In this document: positions 25,607 to 33,421 of the stretch, piece by piece | Position numbering within the stretch: the stretch's first letter is position 1 | Layout of the letters: every line of letters begins with the position of its first letter | From: SMYC01 sp963578475 | Lineage (GTDB): Bacteria > Acidobacteriota > Vicinamibacteria > Marinacidobacterales > SMYC01 | Direction: 5' to 3' | Assembly: GCA_963578475.1 (NCBI GenBank) | Contig: CAUZCL010000007.1 | Coordinates: 62,001-126,000 of the forward strand | Length of the DNA stretch: 64,000 nt | Position numbers and translations under genes: made by a program | The notes under the pieces: model-generated | What the model was told of the DNA's origin: nothing | Seen by the model: only the letters and a program-made list of their open reading frames with translations | Databases searched by the model: none

Positions 25607-26035
25607 TTGATATCCGTCGACGTAACAGCCCTCATCATTTGTGCGCTCGTGTTTGCGCTCGTGTTCGTTTTGAAGAATTTCTTCTTCGAACCGCTGGCGC
25701 AGGCGATGGAGACGCGACAGGCGAGTATTGACCGTGCCGCAAGTGCCTGGGACGATGCCCAAAAGACGATCGACAAAGCGCGCGCCGATGTCGCTGCCGC
25801 GGTCCAAATGGCCCGCAACGACGGCTATCAGTGGCTCGATGAGGCCCGCTCGGGAGCTCAGGCCAAGGTCAAGACTTCTTTGGATGAAGAGCGTAGCGCA
25901 ACGCAGAAGCAGATCGTCGAAGCGCGGCAACGGCTCTCCGACGAGGCCGACAAGGCCATTCTCTCCCTCGAGCGCGATGCTCACCTATTGGCTTCCCAAA
26001 TCGCCAGTAAAATCCTCGGCCGAGAACTAGAATGA
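25607..26035 (+). CDS. atpF': ATP synthase F0 subunit b' (second peripheral-stalk subunit)
   Basis: A 142-residue protein with one N-terminal transmembrane helix (VTALIICALVFALVFVLKNFFF) followed by a long charged helix that forms the peripheral stalk (for example RQASIDRAASAWDDAQKTID). TTG start. Its C-terminus overlaps atpF by 4 nt. Having separate b' and b subunits is typical of photosynthetic bacteria and several diderm lineages including delta-proteobacteria and Acidobacteriota. No a or c subunit gene precedes it. Confidence 0.85.
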   Translation: MISVDVTALIICALVFALVFVLKNFFFEPLAQAMETRQASIDRAASAWDDAQKTIDKARADVAAAVQMARNDGYQWLDEARSGAQAKVKTSLDEERSATQKQIVEARQRLSDEADKAILSLERDAHLLASQIASKILGRELE

Positions 26036-26586
26036 CGGCGCATCGCAAAACGACGGCGGCTTTCCTGTTCGTTCTACTCGCGACCGCTGTCTCACCGGTC
26101 TACGCCGCCGAAGGTAGCAACCTTCCCCGCGTCGCAAACTTCACCATTGTGGCGGCTTTGCTTTTTTTCGCTCTCAGAGGGCCGCTATCGGGTTACCTCG
26201 TTGCGAAAACGGAGCAAATCCAAAAGGAGCTCGCAGACGCTCGAGAAAAGAGCGCGAGCGGTGAAAAAGAACGCCAGCTCGCGGTCGAGCAACTCGCGAG
26301 TCTCCACGAAGAGGTCGAAAAGGCGAAGACAGAGGCCAAGTGCGCCGCGGAGGTCGAGCGTGCCCGCATTTTGAAAACAGCCGAGGCGGAAGCGGAGCGC
26401 ATTCGCGAAATCGCACGAAAAGAGATAGACAACGAAGTCGAGTCCGGACGGCGCAGGCTGCTTGCACGCGCGGCCAAGCTCTCGGTCTCATTGGCTCACA
26501 AGAAACTCGAGACCCAGATGACCGAAGAGGACCAAAACAGGCTCATTGACCGCAGCATCGAGATTCTGGGAAAGAGCGGTTCATGA
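26032..26586 (+). CDS. atpF: ATP synthase F0 subunit b
   Basis: A 184-residue protein with an N-terminal signal-like segment (FLFVLLATAVSPVYAAEG) and a second hydrophobic helix (FTIVAALLFFALRGPL), then a long charged helix rich in Glu/Lys/Arg. It makes the peripheral stalk with b' and delta. The additional N-terminal segment before the membrane anchor resembles the b subunits of Geobacter-type atp operons. It overlaps atpF' and atpH by 4 nt each. Confidence 0.87.
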   Translation: MTAHRKTTAAFLFVLLATAVSPVYAAEGSNLPRVANFTIVAALLFFALRGPLSGYLVAKTEQIQKELADAREKSASGEKERQLAVEQLASLHEEVEKAKTEAKCAAEVERARILKTAEAEAERIREIARKEIDNEVESGRRRLLARAAKLSVSLAHKKLETQMTEEDQNRLIDRSIEILGKSGS

Positions 26587-27140
26587 CCGCTGCGGGTAGC
26601 GTGGTCCTTGCTGAGCGCTACGCGCGTGCTCTTCTCGACGTCGTCCTCGACAAGAAGATGGATGCGAAGCAGGTGGCCACCGAGCTCACGGAGCTCTCTG
26701 AATTCTTCGCGGCCCACGAGAAGCTCTCCGAGATCGTGTCGAGCCCAACCGTGACGTCCGAGAAACGGGTCGCCGTCGTGAACGGTGTTCTCGCAAATCA
26801 ATCGCTCGTCTCATGCACTCTCAATTTGCTGCGCCTTCTTGCCGCGCGCGAGAGGATGTCGCTGCTCCCGCTCGTGTCGGAACAGTACGGTCGTCTGCTG
26901 CTCGATCACCAAGGAATCCAACCCGGCCGAGTAATCTCGGCGCGCCCGCTAACGGCGGACCAGCAAGAACGTCTCTCCAAGAGCCTGGGCGGTGCACTTG
27001 GCAAGACCATGGAGCTCACCTACAACACGGACGCCGAGCTCCTCGGCGGTCTCGTCGTGCGCATCGGCAATCGCGTCTACGATGCGAGTGTTACCGCTCA
27101 ACTGAAACGTTTCAAAGATAAAGCATTATCGAGTTTCTAG
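26583..27140 (+). CDS. atpH: ATP synthase F1 subunit delta
   Basis: A 185-residue OSCP/delta subunit. It starts ATG at 26583, overlapping the atpF stop. The N-terminal six-helix domain includes SVVLAERYARALLDVVLDK, and the C-terminal domain ends in the family signature GGLVVRIGNRVYDASVTAQLKRFKDK. It connects the peripheral stalk to the alpha/beta head. A 61-nt gap separates it from atpA. Confidence 0.93.
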   Translation: MTAAGSVVLAERYARALLDVVLDKKMDAKQVATELTELSEFFAAHEKLSEIVSSPTVTSEKRVAVVNGVLANQSLVSCTLNLLRLLAARERMSLLPLVSEQYGRLLLDHQGIQPGRVISARPLTADQQERLSKSLGGALGKTMELTYNTDAELLGGLVVRIGNRVYDASVTAQLKRFKDKALSSF

Positions 27141-27201
27141 ACTTAGGTGTCACGAGCCCTGCACGTGAGGCAGAGGCTCGAATTGAGGTAGAAGGAACAA
27201 G

Positions 27202-28731
27202 ATGGATATCAGGGCCGATGAGATCACGAAGGTTCTCAAGGAGCAAATTGGCGATTATGAAGCCGATGTCGATGTTTCCGAAGTCGGCACGGTCGTCTCC
27301 GTCGGAGACGGCATCGCGCGCATCCACGGCCTCGAGGGCGTCATGTATGGCGAGCTCGTCGAGCTGCCCAACGAGGTATTCGGCCTTGCGTTGAATCTCG
27401 AGGAAGAGTCCGTCGGGATCGTTCTTTTCGGAGAGACGACGCTCATCAAGGAAGGCGACGAAGCCAAACGCACGCGAAGGATTTTGGAGGTGCCCGCGGG
27501 CGAAGAGCTCGTCGGCCGTGTGGTGGACGCTCTCGGCCGGCCAATCGACGGCAAGGGACCCATCAACACGAAACAAAATAACCCTGTCGAGCGTATCGCG
27601 TCCGGTATCGTCGACCGCCAACCAGTGAAAGAGCCTCTACAGACGGGCATCAAAGCTATCGACGCCATGATTCCAATCGGCCGCGGACAGCGCGAGCTCA
27701 TCATCGGAGACCGTCAGACGGGAAAGACCGCCATCGCGGTGGACGCCATCATCAATCAAAAAGACACGGACGTCATCTGCGTTTATGTTGCCATTGGCCA
27801 GAAGCTCTCGACGGTAGCGCAGGTCGTAAAGACTCTCGAAGAGCACGGTGCGATGGATCACACGATCGTCGTGAACGCTTCTGCTTCCGAACCCGCTCCG
27901 CTTCAATATCTCGCGCCTTATACCGGCTGTGCCATGGGCGAGTACTTTCTCTACAACAAGCGGCACGCCCTTGTTGTTTACGACGATTTGTCCAAACACG
28001 CCGCTGCCTATCGCGAGGTCTCGCTCTTGCTGCGCCGGCCACCGGGACGCGAGGCCTATCCGGGCGATGTCTTCTACTTGCATTCCCGCTTGCTCGAGCG
28101 GTCCGCCAAGCTCTCGGACGAGAACGGGGGCGGATCGCTCACTGCCTTCCCGTTTATCGAGACGCAAGCCGGTGACCTTTCCGCTTACGTTCCGACAAAC
28201 GTCATCTCGATTACAGACGGTCAGATCTTCCTCGAAGGCGACCTCCTCAATGCCGGTATCCGTCCCGCGGTCAATGTCGGTAACTCCGTTAGCCGCGTCG
28301 GCGGCTCGGCTCAGATCAAAGCCATGCGCCAAGTGGCCGGTACCATGCGACTCGACCTCGCCCAGTATCGCGAGATGGCGGCCTTCGCGCAGTTCGGGTC
28401 CGACCTCGACAAAGTGACCCAGCTGCAGCTCGCCAAGGGTGAGCGTCTCGTCGAGATCTTGAAACAAGACCAATACGAGCCTCTCCCGGTCGAAAAGCAA
28501 ATCGCAATTATCTACGCCGCCAATAGTGGCTATCTCGACGACTTTCCAGTCTCCGAGTGTGGTCGCTACGAGCGCGAGCTCTACAACTATCTCGACGAGC
28601 GGCACCCGGGCGTGCTCCAGTCGATCCGTGAGAAAAAAATCCTCGACGACGAGATCCAGGGCAGGCTCAAGATCGTGCTCGACGAGTTCAAGGGTCAGTT
28701 CAAAACCGAGTCCGAGGACCCGGCCGCTTAG
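27202..28731 (+). CDS. atpA: ATP synthase F1 subunit alpha
   Basis: A 509-residue non-catalytic nucleotide-binding subunit. P-loop GDRQTGKTAIAVDAIINQK lies near residue 170, GQKLSTVAQVV follows, and the signature PAVNVGNSVSRVGGSAQ sits around residue 355. Length and start (MDIRADEITKVLKEQIGDY) are typical. It forms the alpha3beta3 head with AtpD. Confidence 0.97.
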   Translation: MDIRADEITKVLKEQIGDYEADVDVSEVGTVVSVGDGIARIHGLEGVMYGELVELPNEVFGLALNLEEESVGIVLFGETTLIKEGDEAKRTRRILEVPAGEELVGRVVDALGRPIDGKGPINTKQNNPVERIASGIVDRQPVKEPLQTGIKAIDAMIPIGRGQRELIIGDRQTGKTAIAVDAIINQKDTDVICVYVAIGQKLSTVAQVVKTLEEHGAMDHTIVVNASASEPAPLQYLAPYTGCAMGEYFLYNKRHALVVYDDLSKHAAAYREVSLLLRRPPGREAYPGDVFYLHSRLLERSAKLSDENGGGSLTAFPFIETQAGDLSAYVPTNVISITDGQIFLEGDLLNAGIRPAVNVGNSVSRVGGSAQIKAMRQVAGTMRLDLAQYREMAAFAQFGSDLDKVTQLQLAKGERLVEILKQDQYEPLPVEKQIAIIYAANSGYLDDFPVSECGRYERELYNYLDERHPGVLQSIREKKILDDEIQGRLKIVLDEFKGQFKTESEDPAA

Positions 28732-28755
28732 CTCGCGCCCGAGGACCGAAACCAG

Positions 28756-29625
28756 ATGCCCAACCTTCGCGACCTGAAACGTCGCACCCAGAGCGTCAAG
28801 AACACGCAGCAGATCACGAAAGCCATGAAGATGGTCTCTGCCTCCAAGCTCCGCCGCGCGCAGGATGCCATCCTCTCCGCGAGACCCTTCGCCAAGAAGA
28901 TGCTCGAGGTGCTCAACAGTCTAGCGACACGCGCCGACGCCGCCGCCCACCCTTTGCTTCACGAACGCGAGCCTGCCAATGTCGACGTTGTCGTGATTAG
29001 TGCCGACAAGGGGCTCTGCGGTTCGTTCAACGCCAACATCATGAAGAGGGCAGAAGATTTTCTAGGCGGTCTCAAGTCCGAGACGCTCGACGTGCAGGTC
29101 GTCGGCAAGAAGACGCGTGACTATTTCAAGCGTCGCAAATACAACATCCGCCATCAATTCGTGGACATCTTTCGCGACCTCACCTACGACACCGCGGGAA
29201 GCATCGCGCGGCCGCTCATCGAACGCTATAGTGATGCGGAATCTGAAGATCGCGTCGATGCTGTGTACCTGATCTATAACGAGTTCAAGAACGTCATGCA
29301 GCAGGATGCTGTGGTCGAGAGACTCTTGCCGATCGAAAAGCTCGAATTCGAAAAACCCGAGGAAGAGCTCGACTATATCTACGAGCCCACCGCGGCCGAA
29401 ATCTATGACGCGGTGATCCCTCGCCACGTCGAATATCAGGTGTGGCACGCCCTTCTCGAATCCGCGGCGGCCGAGCACGCTGCGCGTATGACCGCCATGG
29501 ACAACGCGAGCAAGAACGCCTCCGAGCTCATCGAACAGCTTACGCTCACGATGAACAAAGTGCGGCAAACGACGATTACAAGAGAGATCTTGGAGATCGT
29601 CTCGGGCGCCGAGGCGATCCGTTAG
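28756..29625 (+). CDS. atpG: ATP synthase F1 subunit gamma
   Basis: An 289-residue rotor shaft. The N-terminal helix LRDLKRRTQSVKNTQQITKAMKMVSASKLR and the C-terminal helix ending NKVRQTTITREILEIVSGAEAIR pair as the central coiled coil; the middle has SADKGLCGSFNANI. It transmits rotation between the c-ring and the head. It lies between atpA and atpD in the usual order. Confidence 0.97.
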   Translation: MPNLRDLKRRTQSVKNTQQITKAMKMVSASKLRRAQDAILSARPFAKKMLEVLNSLATRADAAAHPLLHEREPANVDVVVISADKGLCGSFNANIMKRAEDFLGGLKSETLDVQVVGKKTRDYFKRRKYNIRHQFVDIFRDLTYDTAGSIARPLIERYSDAESEDRVDAVYLIYNEFKNVMQQDAVVERLLPIEKLEFEKPEEELDYIYEPTAAEIYDAVIPRHVEYQVWHALLESAAAEHAARMTAMDNASKNASELIEQLTLTMNKVRQTTITREILEIVSGAEAIR

Positions 29626-29698
29626 CAGGAGCTATGCCGAAGCCCGGGTAGAAGATAGAGCGAGCGCGCATCAAGCAGTAAAGAGGAGCCGAAAGAGA

Positions 29699-31129
29699 AT
29701 GACCCTGTGGAAACACACTAACGTAGGACGCGTGGTCCAAGTGATAGGAAACGTCATCGATGTCGAGTTCGCGAACGGGCAGCTTCCCGCGATCTTCAAC
29801 GCCTTGCGCGTCGTGGACGAAGGCAAGCTGTCGACCAGCAACATCGAAGTGACCGTTGAAGTCCAGCAACACCTCGGTGAGAACCGCGTCCGCGCGGTGG
29901 CGATGCAGCCGACGGACGGGCTCGTACGCGGCATGAACGTGCTCGATACAGGCGCCGCCATCACCGTTCCCGTGGGCTATGCAACGCTCGGACGGGTGCT
30001 GAACGTTCTCGGCGAGCCCGTCGACAACATGGGTGAAGTCAAAACGGACACACGCCTCCCCATCCACCGGCCACCGCCCGAGTTTACCCAGCAGAGCACA
30101 AAGCTCGAGATGTTCGAGACCGGCATCAAAGTCGTCGATCTCCTCGCGCCTTATGTCCGCGGCGGCAAAGTCGGCCTTTTCGGCGGTGCCGGGGTGGGCA
30201 AGACGGTCATCATCATGGAGCTCATCCACAACATCGCCACGCAGCACGGCGGTTTCTCGGTGTTCTCCGGTGTGGGCGAGCGCACCCGTGAAGGGAACGA
30301 CCTCTGGCTCGAGATGAAGGAGTCGGGCGTATTGGAAAAGACGGCTCTCATTTACGGACAGATGAACGAGCCGCCGGGCGTCCGCTTGCGCGTCGGCCTT
30401 ACCGGTCTTACCGTCGCCGAATATTTTCGTGACGAGGAAGGGCAGGACGTTCTTCTCTTTATCGACAACATTTACCGCTATACGCTCGCGGGCATGGAAG
30501 TCTCGGCCCTTCTCGGTCGCATGCCTTCGGCCGTGGGCTACCAGCCGACCCTCGCTTCGGAGATGGGAGCCCTCGAAGAGCGCATCACGTCGACCGATAA
30601 AGGCTCCATCACCTCCATCCAGGCCATCTATGTGCCCGCCGACGACTATACGGACCCCGGCGTGGCGACAACATTCTCACATCTGGATGCAACGACGAAT
30701 CTTTCTCGCCAGATTGCCGAGCTCGGTATCTACCCCGCGGTCGACCCGCTCGACTCGACGTCCCGCATTCTCGACCCGCGAATCCTCGGACAGGAGCACT
30801 ACACTGTTGCTAGGAACGTCAAGGAGATCCTCCAGCGCTACAAGGACCTCCAGGACATCATCGCCATTCTCGGTCTCGACGAGCTTTCCGAAGACGACAA
30901 GGTTACCGTCGGCCGCGCGCGCAAGATACAGCGCTTCTTCTCCCAGCCGTTTCACGTGGCGGAGCAGTTCACCGGCCGTCCGGGACGCTACGTGCAGCTC
31001 GAAGACACGGTGCGCGGCTTCAAACGCGTCGTAGACGGCGAGCTCGACCATATCCCCGAGCAAGCGTTCTACATGGCGGGCGGGCTCGACGAAGTCGAGC
31101 AGAACGCCGAGAAGATGTCGGCCGCGTAA
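29699..31129 (+). CDS. atpD: ATP synthase F1 subunit beta
   Basis: A 476-residue catalytic subunit. Walker A is GGAGVGKTVIIMELIHNIA, the catalytic Glu is in GVGERTREGNDLW, Walker B is VLLFIDNIYRYT, and the DELSEDDK segment near the C-terminus contacts gamma. Note Tyr where most beta subunits have Phe in the DNIFRF stretch (here DNIYRY), a small deviation. Confidence 0.97.
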   Translation: MTLWKHTNVGRVVQVIGNVIDVEFANGQLPAIFNALRVVDEGKLSTSNIEVTVEVQQHLGENRVRAVAMQPTDGLVRGMNVLDTGAAITVPVGYATLGRVLNVLGEPVDNMGEVKTDTRLPIHRPPPEFTQQSTKLEMFETGIKVVDLLAPYVRGGKVGLFGGAGVGKTVIIMELIHNIATQHGGFSVFSGVGERTREGNDLWLEMKESGVLEKTALIYGQMNEPPGVRLRVGLTGLTVAEYFRDEEGQDVLLFIDNIYRYTLAGMEVSALLGRMPSAVGYQPTLASEMGALEERITSTDKGSITSIQAIYVPADDYTDPGVATTFSHLDATTNLSRQIAELGIYPAVDPLDSTSRILDPRILGQEHYTVARNVKEILQRYKDLQDIIAILGLDELSEDDKVTVGRARKIQRFFSQPFHVAEQFTGRPGRYVQLEDTVRGFKRVVDGELDHIPEQAFYMAGGLDEVEQNAEKMSAA

Positions 31130-31132
31130 CTC

Positions 31133-31567
31133 ATGGCAGATTCATCCCGTATCGAGCTCGAGATCGTGACGCCCGCGGGCGTTGTGATACGTGAGGATGT
31201 CGACGAAGTCGAAGCTCCCGGCATCCTCGGTTATTTTGGGGTGCTCCCGGGTCACCGCCCGTTCATGAGCCAACTTCGCGCCGGCGAGCTTCGCTACCGC
31301 ACGGGCTCGGCGGATCATTTCGTCGCCGTGCACTGGGGCTTCGCGGAAGTCCTGCCGCACAAAGTCACGGTGCTCGTCGAGACCGCCGAAGTGGCAGAAG
31401 ATATCGACTTGCAGCGGGCAGAATCTGCCAAAAAACGTGCCGAAGAGCGTCTGAAGCAATTTGGAACGGCCTATAACGTGGACGACGCCCGTGCCGCTCG
31501 TGAAGCTTACGATCGCGCAGAGAGCCGTCTCGAAGCGGCGCAGCACGCCCAGAAAAAGCAGAGCTAG
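31133..31567 (+). CDS. atpC: ATP synthase F1 subunit epsilon
   Basis: A 144-residue protein. The N-terminal beta-sandwich (ELEIVTPAGVVIREDVDEVEAPGILGYFGVLPGHRPFMSQL) is typical, followed by the C-terminal two-helix hairpin that can inhibit ATP hydrolysis (RAESAKKRAEERLKQF). It starts 3 nt after atpD and is the last recognisable atp gene here. Confidence 0.95.
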   Translation: MADSSRIELEIVTPAGVVIREDVDEVEAPGILGYFGVLPGHRPFMSQLRAGELRYRTGSADHFVAVHWGFAEVLPHKVTVLVETAEVAEDIDLQRAESAKKRAEERLKQFGTAYNVDDARAAREAYDRAESRLEAAQHAQKKQS

Positions 31568-31579
31568 GGGCGCACCGGC

Positions 31580-31785
31580 TCAACGCCGCGAGCTTTGGGA
31601 CGCGAGCGGATCCGTCTTTTTGGAAAGCGGCTTCGGCCCCGCGATATACATATATGACAGCGCCTCTTTGTCCGAGACGACCTCCGCTTTCAGAATCTCG
31701 ATGCGCTCGAGCGGCTTGTCGTTGTCATCCGTAGCCACGGCGGCCATCTCATCGAGCACATCGTAGCCACCCCTCGAGGTGCCAG
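31580..31785 (-). pseudogene. C-terminal remnant of a cyclophilin-type peptidyl-prolyl isomerase
   Basis: Read on the minus strand, GGYDVLDEMAAVATDDND followed by KPLERIEILKAEVV resembles the end of cyclophilin PPIases (GxxVVDKIAxxxTDxxDRP...I.xAEVV), then runs to a stop at 31580-31582. There is no N-terminal half and no start codon. Immediately upstream, in another frame, is the start of an unrelated membrane protein, so the two gene ends appear to have been joined by a deletion. The similarity is judged by eye. Confidence 0.45.
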
Positions 31786-31980
31786 TTCACGACGACGAGA
31801 AGCGCGGCGCTCGTCGCGTAGATTGTCTCCATCTCCACGGCGCCACGCTCGCGTATCGCCCATAGCACGGCGTAGGCGACTATAGATGCTCCCCCGATCA
31901 CAGCGGCATCGACCAGTGGGCTCACGAAGTAGAGCCCGCGCGATTTCTTGGAAACGACTTCTATTCTTTGGGGACCGTGT
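31786..31980 (-). pseudogene. N-terminal remnant of a polytopic membrane protein
   Basis: On the minus strand the frame reads KKSRGLYFVSPLVDAAVIGG, then a transmembrane helix (ASIVAYAVLWAI), then a second hydrophobic stretch (SAALLVVVNW), and breaks off within a short distance. No ATG/GTG/TTG start fits well. This looks like the beginning of a multi-pass membrane protein. A fragment at 57860-58045, which ends HFWYDGFIWSVRKKQV, could be the end of the same family, but I cannot confirm that. The remnant abuts the cyclophilin tail at 31580-31785. Confidence 0.4.
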
Positions 31981-32079
31981 AGTTCTAGCCCTATTGTAGC
32001 GGATCTCCCGGTCCGTCGAGACCTCGCCACGAAAACCGCGTACCAGGCTCCTTCAAGCTGAATCCTGACATAGTAAGAT

Positions 32080-32952
32080 GTGTGCGTGAATGGGGCTCCC
32101 GAGGTTCGACTGTCGCCGCCCGATGCCCGCCCTTTCGTAAAATGGGCCGGGGGCAAAGGCACGCTCATCGGCGCGATCGCGGAGAGGATTCCAAAAGACT
32201 GGACATACCGCCGCTATGTCGAGCCTTTCGTCGGCGCGGGTGCCATGTTCTTTTGGATACGCCGCAGCTTTCCCGATCTCCCGGCATACATCGGCGACTC
32301 GAACGCGGAGCTCATCGTCGCCTATGCGGCGGTGCGAGACAACGTCGACGGAGTGATCAGCAAGCTCGAGACCCACGCGCACCTCCATTGTAAGGATCAC
32401 TACTACGCTGTGCGCGCGAAAGTGCCGCACGGAGAGACGGAGCGCGCGGCGCGGTTCATCTACCTCAACCGCACGTGCTACAACGGGCTCTACCGCGTGA
32501 ACCGGAAGGGGCTGTTCAATGTCCCGATCGGACGCTACGACAAACCCAAAATACTAGACCGTGAGAATCTTCGCGCGGTATCGACGGCGCTTAAGAACGT
32601 GGAGCTTCGTCCCGGGGACTTTGCCGTGCTCACGGACGATTGTGGCGCGGGCGACCTCGTCTACCTCGACCCGCCTTACGTTCCCTTATCGGAAACGAGC
32701 CAATTTACGAGTTACACGCGGGATGGATTCGGACGGCCCGAGCAGGAACGGCTCGCGGAAACGTTCGAGGCCCTTGCCGCGCGCGGCGCGTCGGTCATTC
32801 TCTCGAACAGCGACACGGCGCTCGTCCGGGAACTCTACAGCGCGCTTACGCCGAAACCTTCTTTCGATGAAGTGCAAGTGCCGCACTCGATCAATTCGAA
32901 GCCCGGTGGGCGCAGCCGCGTCCGCGAGCTTCTGATCTATCACCATTCGTAA
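32080..32952 (+). CDS. DNA adenine-N6 methyltransferase, Dam/D12 class
   Basis: A 290-residue alpha-type N6-adenine methyltransferase. SAM motif RPFVKWAGGKGTLIGAIAERIP lies near the N-terminus, YVEPFVGAGAMFFW follows, and the catalytic motif LVYLDPPYVP is near residue 195, the order seen in Dam, DpnM and other D12-class enzymes. No restriction endonuclease gene is adjacent, so it looks like an orphan methylase. The recognition sequence cannot be told from the protein. GTG start; another GTG lies two codons later. Confidence 0.9.
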   Translation: MCVNGAPEVRLSPPDARPFVKWAGGKGTLIGAIAERIPKDWTYRRYVEPFVGAGAMFFWIRRSFPDLPAYIGDSNAELIVAYAAVRDNVDGVISKLETHAHLHCKDHYYAVRAKVPHGETERAARFIYLNRTCYNGLYRVNRKGLFNVPIGRYDKPKILDRENLRAVSTALKNVELRPGDFAVLTDDCGAGDLVYLDPPYVPLSETSQFTSYTRDGFGRPEQERLAETFEALAARGASVILSNSDTALVRELYSALTPKPSFDEVQVPHSINSKPGGRSRVRELLIYHHS

Positions 32953-32970
32953 ATGGAATGGCGGCCGCGA

Positions 32971-33402
32971 TCAGCTTCGGATCATCACCTTGGTGTTGCT
33001 GGCGATGACAGTTTCGCCGTTTCGCTGTAGGCGCAGCCACACCGTATAGGTCCCCGGCTCACTGAACTGATGGCTCGCGCTGAAGCGCCGCTTGAGCTCC
33101 ATTCCCTCTTCGTAAGGATCGCAATCGGGGCCATATTCGGAATCGGTGTCGTCGTCCCAGTCCCAAACCTCATCGAGGCAGTAATACTCCTCGAGATCCT
33201 CGACGTCTTCGAGATCAATGAGCTGGGCCGAGATACGGATCGTGACGCGAGGGCGCCTTCGTTCGTTCGGCATACGAGGCCGCATGAACGTGGCCCGCGG
33301 GGCCTTGAGTTTGAGCTGCGGCCCATCCGCCAGCACCGACGTGCTCGTGGCAAACAGCGCCAGCAGAAGTGCAACTAGCAACAACCCGACGATTTTCCTC
33401 AT
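32971..33402 (-). CDS. Small secreted protein with Ig/PKD-like fold
   Basis: A 143-residue protein with a clear signal peptide (IVGLLLVALLLALFATSTSVLADG, cleavage after ALADG-type site). The mature part has a strongly acidic centre (LEDVEDLEEYYCLDEVWDWDDDTDSE) with two Cys (CLDE...CDPY) and a C-terminal beta pattern reminiscent of PKD/Ig domains (SEPGTYTVWLRLQRNG). Family unknown. The acidic patch could bind calcium, but this is speculation. Confidence 0.55.
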   Translation of the reverse strand: MRKIVGLLLVALLLALFATSTSVLADGPQLKLKAPRATFMRPRMPNERRRPRVTIRISAQLIDLEDVEDLEEYYCLDEVWDWDDDTDSEYGPDCDPYEEGMELKRRFSASHQFSEPGTYTVWLRLQRNGETVIASNTKVMIRS

Positions 33403-33421
33403 AGCGACCCTATCTTAGCAC

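Noticed and set aside
27637..28605. 322-codon minus-strand frame opposite atpA
   Set aside because: Antisense of a conserved essential gene, with no family similarity.
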